Assembly (NCBI GenBank): GCA_013368325.1
Contig: JAACJK010000166.1
Span: 558,001 to 622,000 of the forward strand
Length of the DNA: 64,000 bases
Direction of reading: 5' to 3'
Source of the DNA: Ephemerocybe angulata
Lineage: Eukaryota > Basidiomycota > Agaricomycetes > Agaricales > Psathyrellaceae
The notes under the pieces were generated by a model that saw only the letters and a list, made by a program, of their open reading frames with translations, had not been told where the DNA came from and did not search any database. Positions 10,832-20,325 of the stretch are shown in pieces. The position numbers and the translations under genes are program-made. The first letter of the stretch is position 1. The number at the start of each line of letters is the position of its first letter.

Positions 10832-10954
10832 GTGACGCCAGGTCACTCTAAGCAGAGGGCGCCTAATGCCGTCTAGGCATGCCGCAAAGGCAGCGCGCAA
10901 AACCGAGCTCATAGCCAAGGAACCTGAGGTTGCCCATCACCGTAAGTTTAAAGA
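10832..10954 (+). repeat. 123-bp direct repeat, copy 1
   Basis: This copy matches 11605-11727 at 116 of 123 positions and all seven differences are transitions. It begins with GTGACGCCAGGTCAC, whose ends are inverted, and ends in a splice-donor-like CACC|GTAAGT. Both copies follow a GCATCCCC string. An ATG at 10867 opens 26 codons parallel to copy 2, but the differences are mostly non-synonymous, so coding constraint is unlikely. Confidence 0.9.
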
Positions 10955-11604
10955 ACGAGAAATTGGCTGACAGAGGACACAACAGTGTGCGGTAGGGTAG
11001 ACCGAGCGACGGCGACAGGACGATTGTTGACAGTGAAAGAGTACATGATAGCAGCAAGATAAGACACGAGAAGAGTCGAGAATGGTACAGACATATATAT
11101 ATGTTACAGGGCAGTGGGGCATGAGACACAGATTTCATCGTCATTCTCATAGTGAAACTCGCAAGACACTGGACGGAATTATGTGGAGTTTTGAGTGCTC
11201 CAGAAACGTTTGAGATGAGTTGGCTGTAAGACCTGGCCAAGTTTAGCACATTCACCCAGAAGGAGATAGGAGCGTACGGAGTGGTGATATCATAATGTTT
11301 AGAATGCTCTGCAGTTTGAGTAAGGACGACTATCGACGATAGTGGTGATAGGCAAAGTCCGAGGCTGCTCAAATCAACATAAGCGCAGTCAGCAACACAA
11401 CGTTAACGAGGGCGAATACGAACAATTTGCTGGTAATAGCGCCACTTCCTCAGGGCAGCACTCCCTTGCAAGTCCTCCTCCTTCTCCCAAGTATCTTCAG
11501 CCTCCGAACAGGTCAACCAGCGGACGCGATAAAAATAATCGTCGTCGAGCTGAATACAATCGACGATGTTGTTAATATACCAACGTGCATCCCCCTGGGC
11601 GTCG

Positions 11605-11727
11605 GTGACGCCAGGTCACTCTAAACAGAGGGCGCCTAATGCCGTCTAGGCATGCCACAAAGGCAGCGCACGAAACCGAGCTCATAGCCGAAGAACCTGA
11701 GGTCGCCCATCACCGTAAGTTTAAAGA
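11605..11727 (+). repeat. 123-bp direct repeat, copy 2
   Basis: Partner of the repeat at 10832-10954, 650 bases downstream in the same orientation. The spacing and size would suit the terminal repeats of a miniature (TRIM-like) element, or two remnants of one dispersed family. No target-site duplication was recognised around the pair. Confidence 0.9.
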
Positions 11728-11789
11728 CAGGGGTTCCACGGGCCGCTGTGCCAGCAAGCTAGCGATGCGACACCTAGCAGTCCCCCCTA

Positions 11790-11867
11790 GGCACCCAGCG
11801 CAAATCAACATCGCAACTGGGTGCCCTGTGACCCCGTTGTGTGAAGCCCAAACAAGCACAACGGGGT
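11790..11867. repeat. Two consecutive hairpins (9-bp and 11-bp perfect stems)
   Basis: The first stem pairs GGCACCCAG (11790-11798) with CTGGGTGCC (11817-11825) around an 18-nt loop. The second pairs ACCCCGTTGTG (11831-11841) with CACAACGGGGT (11857-11867) around a 15-nt loop. Only five bases separate them. They lie just downstream of repeat copy 2 and are not inside any supported gene. Confidence 0.85.
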
Positions 11868-12349
11868 GGAAAGAAACGGACGCACCCCGCCACGTCGTAT
11901 TTATTAACGGTTTCAAACTCCGAAAATTCATCAATCCCGCGCCAAACGTCTTAACAACCGGAACAACCGGAAGCTCGAAAATCAGACCAACATAATATTC
12001 CCGTGTAGCTATAGTCACCTACGACAAACGGACCACCGATGTCCGGGAAGTTCTACAGCAAGCGGAGCAAAGTAAGCTACCGACGTAGCGGGCTCCGCCA
12101 CTCGTTGGCCCTACGAAGTGGTATTTGAAATTCTTCCGTTGATCCTGAGTATTTGGTGGCGAGATTCACGTCAGCTGGAACCTGCTGGAACCCGGCGCGC
12201 CAGGCGCCTAGCCACGTACGCGTCCATGGATTCCATCAACAAGTTCAGCGTCATCTGCCGATCGCTTTAAATGCGAGAGTTGTGAAACAACCTTCTCAGC
12301 CACCATCCTTCCTTCGAACTTACCACCATCCTTCAACCTCTCTAGCTAA

Positions 12350-13146
12350 ATGTCGGCAATTGTTGTACCTCAAGGGTGAGTCGTCCTCGACCCTCTCCCT
12401 CCTTCTAACATCCTGACGGTACACAAGCTTTGGATATGTCGGCGCGGCATTGGTTGCGACTGTATTCCTCCTTGCCGGTCAAAGCCAGGTCGTCTCAGCG
12501 AAGCGCAAGGCTGCCAAGATTCAGTACCCCCAAAGTAAACAGCTGCAGTGCATGTTGTTTGATAGATCGTCTTGACCTGATAAATGATTTCCCCTCAGTG
12601 TATGCCACACCCGCCCAAGAGAAGGAATCCAGAGAAGCGTTGATTTTCAATTGTGCTCAACGTGAGCCAGGCTAGCTATCTTTGCAGCATGATGCTCATT
12701 TTATCCGTTAGGTGCCCACCAGAACACGCTTGAAAACATCCCTGCTGTCTATGTGACGTATGTCTCGCGCTTTTCTCTCTCTACGGAAGATGCTGAAAAG
12801 GAGTCTAGGACCATTGTCTCTGGATTGAAGTACCCTGTGTTTTCTGCGGCTGTCTGCGCCGGATTTGTGGTCTCCAGAATCTTCTACACCCGCGGCTACA
12901 TCAGTGGCGACCCCAAGAAGGTGAGCGCATGCAATACACGCACTCTTCAAGTTAGGACTAAGCTTTCGTTAGAGAGTCAACGCTGCTTATGGCCTTGCCA
13001 CCGTGGGTCTTATCGGTATGTAATGTCTAAGTACTATGCAAGAGGAATAGGATTACTGATATTTGCGGCCGTTACGACTAATAGCCAACCTACTCGCGTC
13101 GACATATGTCGCGTATGGATGGGTTGCGGACAACCTCAAGCTTTAA
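12350..13146 (+). CDS. Microsomal glutathione S-transferase 3-like MAPEG protein
   Basis: Seven exons: 12350-12375, 12428-12534, 12599-12661, 12712-12757, 12809-12920, 12973-13015, 13085-13146; 152 residues, the usual length of MGST3. The protein is an integral membrane enzyme of the MAPEG family that conjugates glutathione or reduces lipid hydroperoxides in ER or outer mitochondrial membrane. Seen directly: four hydrophobic helices (first GYVGAALVATVFLLAG), the MAPEG signature FNCAQRAHQNTLEN across the exon 3-4 junction, GLKYPVFSAA, and the end TYVAYGWVADNLKL. The start MSAIVVPQGFGYVGA matches the family and the short first exon (26 nt) encodes its first eight residues. Confidence 0.93.
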
Positions 13147-13434
13147 TACCGTTACAAATGTACCATATAGTGTATTATCTCGGTCTAATAGGATTGCGTT
13201 CTTCGTATCTATCGCAGAAACCTCGGAAGGACGAGCAAGAAGGTTCATTAGCTTCCTCCCCACGCTGTGGTTCCCGATATGGAAAGAATGCCCCTGTGCT
13301 AGGGTTAGAGACCTGAGCGGCCACATTCTGGTTTTCCTCTTGCGCACGACCAGCTCTCCAACTCGATGCCCACACTTCGCCCTTAACCCTGAATCCCTCG
13401 CACCTCCCACTATCCCCTCAGCCTAACTGCAAAT

Positions 13435-14989
13435 ATGCCGAAAGATTATTCACGCCCATCCTTGCCAACATCTTCTCAAGATTTCGCTCTGCCACCGTCC
13501 TCCAGCCCAGGTGGTGGTTCGTTCAGTTCAGTGGATGATCCCAACTTCCTTTTCCACCGAATGAGACGCCAAAGTCTCCTACAAAGAAGTCACCATAGTC
13601 CACTCGCCAACACTTTGTCTTTCCATGCTCGAAGGCGCAGTCAGACCGCCATGATCGCAGAGGAGTCGGAGAGCGAAAGAGAGAGGATGTCGACGGACTC
13701 TCCTAGCAGCTCTGAAAACCACACGCCACCTTTGAAATCCATCGAAAACGGCGAAGAAGATGTTGCACCTGCAACTGTGAAACCACCCAAGGCGACCAAA
13801 ACACCCCTCACACCACCTCGCCGCCGTTCTTCGGCCAGTATGGATTCCGACATGCCTACCATTTTTAACCGTCGCTTGAACTTCCCAGTAAGAAACGGCG
13901 CGCCTGCCATATTACCTGATAAGCTGCTTATACGTGACACAGTTAAAGCAACCTCGCATCCTCAAGATTCTATCTGAGCCGAGACCAGAGGAAGACGAAG
14001 TAAAATCCGAGGCTGCTTTCCAGCGTCTTATCCACTCTTCCTCAGATGTGCCCCGAACACCACGGCCATTCATTGACCGGGGAAGATATCCTGAAGAAGC
14101 GGGACACGAAGAAGAAGCCCAGCGAGAGGGAACTCCCAGCGACGATGAACTCGAGCTGGACGACACACCTTTTGCTTATAATTCATCGAGTGGGACTCAG
14201 CCTATTAATATCATTCGCGGAAGGGCGATGCGAACACCCGGAGGCAGCGCGGCAAACAGCGTTGCAGGAAGCGTCGCTGGCAGCGTCAACGGTGATGACC
14301 AAACTATGAGCATATCCGAGGCGTCTTCAAGCTTCAGCGGGCCTGCACCTATGGACGTTGACATGGTACGCAATGTGTTGGGCCCTGTTAGGGTAAACAG
14401 AACTCAAAACATGATGCAGGCGTTTGGTTCGCCACTGCTCAGCTCGATACCAACCGCCATGCCTCACAATTCATGGAGATATACTCCTCCACCGACGGCG
14501 GTGAGCGTCGTTCGTGCTAACAAACGCAAATGTACGTCCCTTTGCCAGTAGCATATATATTTTTATCATATTCACATTCTCTTCTTCACAGTGGACGACT
14601 CTCGGTTCGATCCCTACCCCACGAGCTCTAAGCGTCGGGCTGTATCGCCGTCCATGCACTACCTGAACCGTGAAAGTCACTCCGCCACCAACTCGCCAAT
14701 GGGCAGGACAAGCACATCAAGACACCCCATCTCCATCCCTATCTCCATACCCATGTCTATTCCCGGCTCGTCCGTCAGCTCAGCAGCGTCGTCCCCAACG
14801 ATATCCGGGGCTTATCCGCACTACCCTCGCATGGTCAGCAACACGTCCAGTCCGACGATGCGATCAGCTCCCATGCTTCTTCAAGCAAGTCCTATAATAC
14901 GGCCCATTCCTCGGCGCAGAATCGACGGAGAAGAAAGGGACGTCGAACACACTGGGCAGCAAGTGCAAGGCCTTCAGCTTGGGGAATGA
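13435..14989 (+). CDS. Ser/Pro-rich protein of unknown function
   Basis: Exons 13435-13887, 13943-14531, 14592-14989 give 479 residues; both introns have good donors (CCA|GTAAGA and T|GTACGT) and keep phase. The protein is largely disordered with many S/T-P and R-R-x-S sites. More ordered stretches are PRILKILSEPRPEEDEVKSE around the first junction, and NKRKLDDSRFDPYPTSSKRR around the second, which holds a basic KRR cluster suggesting nuclear location. The C-terminal part has HPISIPISIPMSIPGSS repeats and ends in a basic PRRR segment. I do not recognise a named family; the conserved-looking blocks suggest a regulator conserved among basidiomycetes. Confidence 0.75.
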
Positions 14990-15557
14990 ACGACCATCCC
15001 CACCCGAGCGCTTGTCATCTATTCCTCTGCACACCCGCCCACGACTTTCTGCTTTTCTAACCGTTCATCTCTTGTACAGCATTCATGACTCTGGCATTGT
15101 TACGACCTCAAGTGTATTTGTATCGCAGTTTCGGCATTCAACACCCCCAGTCTAGACCGTATCCTCAGATCCTATTAATACCTTACCGGTTGGCATCCCT
15201 TTCACTTATCCTGTGTCTCCGCCCTCTATTCGTATTCCATTCATGTATATATTCATTACAGATTGGCTTTTCGACCTCCCTAAAACTTGGCGCCTCGAGG
15301 CGAACAGAGGTCAGGGGTCGTGTCTGATGGAGCTACCAGCACGTGGATCATATTTTCTCAGGTTCCCCTCAAGCTCAGTGCTCACTCTCAGCGTGCAGCG
15401 CTTATCCCAAACGTCTCGTCCTCCGGCCTGCTATCTCTTGGTGTTTCACCAACGGCCGACGCAGTCTGAGCTCCGTTCCAGACAAACAGATTACCTCCAC
15501 GAGGAAGTCGCACTCCGCAACCCATCGTAAACCTTGCACGCACACGAGCTTTCCACG
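14990..15557. other. Intergenic, two genes head-to-tail
   Basis: This stretch holds the 3' flank of the Ser/Pro-rich gene and the upstream region of the Nop6-like gene. A 12-bp perfect palindrome CGCCTCGAGGCG sits at 15291-15302. Short open frames here show no family features. Confidence 0.5.
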
Positions 15558-16821
15558 ATGAGCTTGGTCCCTCCAACCCTCATAAATACCGGGGCAGCCG
15601 CGACGCCATCTGCATCTTCATCCTCGGACCCCTCATCCAACAAGAAACTTACGAAGAAGCAACAAAAGGCCCAAGCGTTCCGCGACCGCAAATCAGGCAA
15701 AGTAGTCGAAAAGCCGAAGAAAGGAAGCGACAAAAAGCGCAACGAGGATTATGGCGACCTCTCTGAAATGGACGCTAATGCAATCCCTGCCATGGAAGAC
15801 CAAGATCTCGCTGGCGAAGCAGGCGGTGATGTGGAAATGGCGGGAGTTCTGGATCAGGCGCAGGGCAGGGTCGGCAAAGCGAAGGGAGGTAAGGCTGACA
15901 AAGGGAAGGGCAAACGCACGGGTGAACATGGAGAAGAAGCGCTGGGGGGCGCTGCTCAGCTTGGGAAGCCGGGGAAGAAGCGGAAAAGGGAAGAAGAGGA
16001 AGATGTGGAAATGGAAATAGATGGGGAGGTGAAGGCGGGGCAGAGCAAGAAGAAGAAGAAGGCGGAGCAAAAGGAGGGTGGGGAGGAGGAGCAGGAGAAA
16101 GATTCGAAGAAGGGGACCAGAAAGGATGGAAAACAGAGGTTTATCCTCTTTGTCGGTGCGTGCACCCTTCTGTTACTACTTTCATTAATTTCTGACATTG
16201 CATCCAGGCAACTTTGCGTACACCACCCCCAAAGAGGCCATCCAGAAACACTTCTCAGCTTGCGACCCACCACCGGAGATCCGTCTCCTTACACCCAAAC
16301 CCAGACCCGGTGTCCCTTCCCGACCTAAATCAAAAGGCTGCGCATTCCTCGAGTTCAAAACCAAGGCTGGTCTCCAAGAAGCTCTGAAGCTTCACCAATC
16401 TCTACTCGACGGCAGGATGATAAACGTTGAGCTCACCGCAGGCGGTGGAGGAAAATCAGAAGCCAGGACGAATAAGCTGAAGGAGCGAAACAAGGGCTTG
16501 CTTACACAAAGAGTACGTTTGGTTATAAACCTCCTGCCAATTCCATATTCATATCTTATATAGCAAAAGAAAGTGGAGATCGCAGAGAAGAGCAAGAAGA
16601 AGGACGTTGTGATACCTTCGAGGCCGGACAGACCACAGCGATTCTCGACAACGTCTGGGCTTGACGAAGTCCCAGTCAACAAGAGGACATGGACAGTCGG
16701 CGACGAGGTGGAACCGGCACACCGTGGAGGCAAGAAGCATGTGCGAGGAAAGAAGAAGGGGTCGTCCTCCTCGAACTCAAATCCTTGGAGTACTGGAGTA
16801 AACGCCATTCCAGTTGGCTAA
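15558..16821 (+). CDS. Nop6-like nucleolar RRM protein
   Basis: Exons 15558-16155, 16208-16512, 16564-16821 give 386 residues. The first 190 residues are a very Lys/Glu-rich disordered arm with several NLS-like clusters (KPGKKRKR, QSKKKKKAEQ). A single RRM follows (about 193-280): RFILFVGNFAYTTP as RNP2 and KGCAFLEFKTKAGLQEAL as RNP1, ending with MINVELTAGGGGK. The tail is basic with VNKRTWTVGDEVEP. Family knowledge: yeast Nop6 is a pre-rRNA binding factor of early 40S assembly. The ATG at 15558 is the first one giving a typical N-terminus; an open frame upstream has no ATG. Confidence 0.85.
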
Positions 16822-16953
16822 TATGTATATACCCGACATGATTCGCGTAGTTTGTGGGATAGGAATGTGGTGATATTGCCGTAGCGGCCATATGCATAAT
16901 TATGTCCATAAAAATAGTGTCCTTCGGGGTATCTATGCGTCTACGCAATGTGA

Positions 16954-18288
16954 TCACGAAACGAGAATGAAGAGCAGGAACTTCACCAAAAGGTTAGTAA
17001 AGGTTGGGTGGATGGTAACAGCGAAAAGGACGTACAAAAACGATCAAGACGCCGAAAATCTTGAGCATGAGCCAGCGGTCATTGGATATTCGGCCCCAGT
17101 ACTTCAAGAGCTCGTTATGGCCCATCCGCACATTGTCAGCGATGTCCTGGGTATCTGCATCGATACGTTGGACTCGCTCTCCTTGTTCGGCAACCATATG
17201 CGCCAGCTGTGTGAAGATCTGGCCTAATTCTGCAATTGTAGACTCAATCGACTCAATAGCAGTCGACCGCTGCTGGATGTAGGTGTCCTATACAAGATTG
17301 TGAGTAGTGAGCAGATACATAGGGCAACTATAACGCACTTGTTGCTCTACGAGCTGCATCTGCATAAACGCCCCGCCATTGGCGCTGCCCCCTTCCTCCG
17401 CCGAGTCCAAATCCAGGGCAAGCATGTCCCCGTCCTGGACTGCCCTGCTCTTGCCTTTTGGATCGAACTTCATTGGGCTGCCATCACTCATTGGATCAGC
17501 GCCTCCGCGCTGGTTTCCGTACAGCACTGGACTCTGGGTTAGCGGACGCTGAAGGGTGAGGAGGGGACTGGAGACAACGCACTGGATGGTTGTTGGTTCG
17601 CGGCTGTTGTAGCAGTGTACATGAACTGCTCAGTGCGAGACTTGGACTCTTTCATGTTCTGGGAAGTTATGAGAACAAGGTGGCGCCGAGGGGAAAAGGC
17701 GGCGCACCTGTGTCCGGACTTCAAGAACATCTTTGAACGTCATGCTAGTCTCGGCGAGCTTGCTCTGCAACATCATGATAATGTTCTTGTTGTGCTCTTC
17801 AAGCAGTTTTCCCTCAATCGAGGTCGAGGCGCTCTTTGCTTCTTGCTGCTTGCCATGGGCTTGGAGCTGCGCGATCTGCTTATTGATACTCGCAATATCT
17901 TGTTTGACGATGAACGTCAGTTCCTAAGCAAAATGTGAGTTTTCGGACAAGGAGAGACACAGCGAGGGACATACGCTAATCTCAACAGGACGGTCATCGA
18001 AGAGGGTCTTGCGCTTGGCAACTGGGAAAGGTATTGTTGAGCTTCGAGCTGACGGGCCAGAATAACTGCAGCATTACGTTGTCCGAGTTTATTGAGCTTC
18101 AGCGTTGTGCTGCTTATGTCTTTCCCAATCGAAGAGGCCATTCTCGAGAACTCTGACTTCGTCGTGGCCCTGCCATTTTGAAGAAGACGCTGTTTCGCCT
18201 CTACGCCTCTATTGCCCAGAGCGGATCTACTCCGAATGGAGTCAACGCAGGTCTTGAATTCGTGGGTTCGGTCTTGGATGGAGGCCAT
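16954..18288 (-). CDS. SED5: Syntaxin-5/Sed5 Qa-SNARE
   Basis: Seven exons from the start at 18288: 18078-18288, 17975-18021, 17708-17923, 17583-17658, 17339-17526, 17036-17287, 16954-16980; 338 residues. It begins MASIQDRTHEFKTCVDSIRS, the N-terminal peptide that binds the SM protein Sly1. The Habc part includes KLGQLAKRKTLFDD and ELTFIVKQDIASINKQIAQL. The SNARE helix spans about 245-307 (DTYIQQRSTAIESIESTIAE, then FTQLAHMVAEQGERVQRID with the zero-layer Gln in AEQGE). A single tail anchor IFGVLIVFFLLFILVS ends the protein, split by the last intron so that the final exon is 27 nt. Role: fusion of ER-derived and intra-Golgi vesicles at cis-Golgi. Faces away from the glycerol-3-phosphate dehydrogenase gene. 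Confidence 0.95.
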
Positions 18289-18517
18289 TCCAGATATTAG
18301 TGGTGTTGGGGGTACAGTTCAGGGGTATAACAGGGAACGAAAGAGTAGCACAAGGAGAGTGAGCGAGGAGGAGAACAACTGAACACTGCACAGTGCACAG
18401 TGCCGGCGATTGTCCTTGTACGTGGCGCACGTGATGCTGGCGCGCTTCCGAAAGAGGTTCCTGGCTCCCACGCCGGCACATTGGAGAAGATTTGCCCCTG
18501 TGTGACGGATCGGGCGT
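18289..18517. promoter_or_regulatory. Shared upstream region of SED5 and glycerol-3-phosphate dehydrogenase
   Basis: Only 229 bases separate the two divergent start codons (346 if the downstream Met of the dehydrogenase is used). The stretch contains CACGTG-like GGCGCACGTGATG near 18426 and a repeated ACAGTGCACAGTGC near 18392-18405. No TATA box is evident. Confidence 0.5.
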
Positions 18518-20109
18518 ATGCTGCTCCATCACTTGTTCCGCATACGGCCAAAGCCTCGTCTCCCCAGTGCTCGTGATTTCATTGCTCCTGCGTTTTGCCA
18601 GCCTTGGCGCCACCGCTCTTTCTCTCTTTCCTCCATGATCACCTCTACTGTTTCTTCGAAGCCTCAGCCTGCCAGCAACTCCAAGGTCTGCATCATCGGT
18701 GCGGGGAACTTTGGGTCATGCCTTGCCTCGCATTTAGGAGACTCGGAGAATGATGTCTTCATGTGGGCTCGCGAGGTCGAGCTCATCAACCACTTCAACC
18801 TCCACCATCGGAACCCTCTCTACCTTACAGAGCATGATTTCCCGCAGAGCATTACGGCCATCGGTCCTGAGCTTCCGGACAAGGAGTTCATCGCGAAGAT
18901 GGACGTCCTCCTGTTCGCTATACCCACTCAGTTCCTCAGGTGCGTTGGCAGTTGCAGTTTCACGTCGCCATCTCTCGCTCTTTTGCTAACACGCGGGATA
19001 GAACTAACCTCAAATATATTCGCGACAACCTCGATCTTAATAATCTTCCCCTGCTAATCTTTGTTAACAAGGGTATCGAAGTCGGTACCCATGCGTTGAC
19101 CTTGGAAATTATCGTTGATACGTGTGGACCGGAGATAGCAAAGGCTGCAACCTTCATCGTAAGTCACACTTTTGACGGTCTACATACCTATAGTGTAGTC
19201 TTATACTTTATAGTCCGGTCCGTCATTCGCGAAAGAGAGTGAGTCCTCCCTTATCCTTGTCCTTGAAACATGATGCTGAAGCGAGTTCTAGTTGTCGACA
19301 GGCAGCCCACTTCCGTCTCCGTTGCGTCATTCACCGAGTCTGAGGCCCAGAAGGCCGCCAATCTCTTCCATCAACCTCATTTCAGATGGTAAGCTGAGGA
19401 ATACCTCACCGGCATGCTTCTCATAACACGCGTTACAGCTACACCGGTGGCGACCCCATTGGGATTGAGTTGTCCGGAGCCCTGAAAAACGTGTACGCCA
19501 TTGCATCTGGCATGTCTGACGGTCTCGGCTTCCAAAATAACACGAGAGCAAGTGAGTTGGACCCTGTGTTTGCTTGCAGCCTTGTGCTCAATTACCTCAG
19601 TGATCATTACCCGTGGCCTGGCCGAGTTAACGTGCATTGGAACGGCATATGGCGCGTCGCCACTCACATTCCTCGGTCTTTCCGGCGTGGGCGACCTATT
19701 CCTCACGTGCAGCTCGTCGAACAGCCGAAACTACACGGTCGGATACCGTCTAGGCAAGGGAGAGTCGCTTGAGGAAATCATGAAGACACTTGGAAGCGTT
19801 GCGGAAGGTGTGTCGACTACTAAGGCCGTGAAGAAGGTGATCGAGGAGCTGGGAATCAACGCGCCAATCGCAACTGCTGTGTACGAAGTCTTATATGAAG
19901 GTACGTGCTTCCCGTTGGCCGCTCCGGTTTTCACTGACGCGTCGTGTTCAGGCAAAGACACGAAGGTTGCGGTCCGGGAGCTGATGGAATTGCCTCCGTC
20001 GCGAGAGCTGGACCTGCCTCCGACCGCTGGGGGACCTGCGCGACGACTTTTGACGAAGCTCGGGATGGACAGCTCGGACTTGGACTTGCTTATGCACCCG
20101 CGTCTGTAG
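18518..20109 (+). CDS. GPD1: NAD-dependent glycerol-3-phosphate dehydrogenase
   Basis: Exons 18518-18939, 19002-19158, 19214-19238, 19292-19388, 19439-19551, 19601-19900, 19952-20109. The enzyme turns dihydroxyacetone phosphate plus NADH into glycerol 3-phosphate for lipids, redox balance and osmotic glycerol. Seen: dinucleotide motif [31 protein letters not shown], the catalytic-domain block [15 protein letters not shown], and [19 protein letters not shown]. From the first ATG the product is 423 residues with a basic, Ser-rich leader lacking acidic residues for 19 positions ([20 protein letters not shown]); from Met40 (18635) it is 384 residues, the usual cytosolic length. The leader looks like a mitochondrial presequence, as in yeast Gpd2. 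Confidence 0.95.
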
Positions 20110-20325
20110 TAGATAGAAGGGGCGCGTGAAATAGGCAACGGAAGCGGAGTCGGCGATTGCCCGATAGGGAAAGGGGCCCACGTAAACGTGCTGATGGGCG
20201 CAGATCGATCTGGCATTTGCCACGCGAAAGTCATTTTTTTGCCAGGTTTGAAGGTTCCGGGCCCTCCGGTTTCCAGATTCTCGTACTTTTGCCCTTCCCC
20301 CCTCATTTTCTCGCAAAAAGCTCAA

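Larger units (their letters stand above)
10688..12349. other. Gene-poor stretch with direct repeats and hairpins
   Basis: No convincing gene was seen in these 1.66 kb. The stretch contains a 123-bp direct repeat pair, an (AT)n-like run near 11093-11101, a 7+1+7 inverted repeat at 11329-11343 (ACTATCG A CGATAGT), two strong hairpins near 11790-11867 and a GCGGAGC/GCTCCGC inverted pair near 12063-12106. The last 200 bases are the upstream region of the MAPEG gene. It looks like decayed mobile-element DNA between the Helitron side and host genes. Confidence 0.6.

Noticed and set aside
10832..11727. LTR retrotransposon with 123-bp LTRs
   Set aside because: No TG...CA ends, primer-binding site, polypurine tract or gag/pol sequence; only a non-autonomous remnant remains possible.
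11639..11995. 118-codon frame starting in repeat copy 2
   Set aside because: The matching part of copy 1 differs mainly at amino-acid-changing positions, and the frame runs through both hairpins; treated as non-coding.
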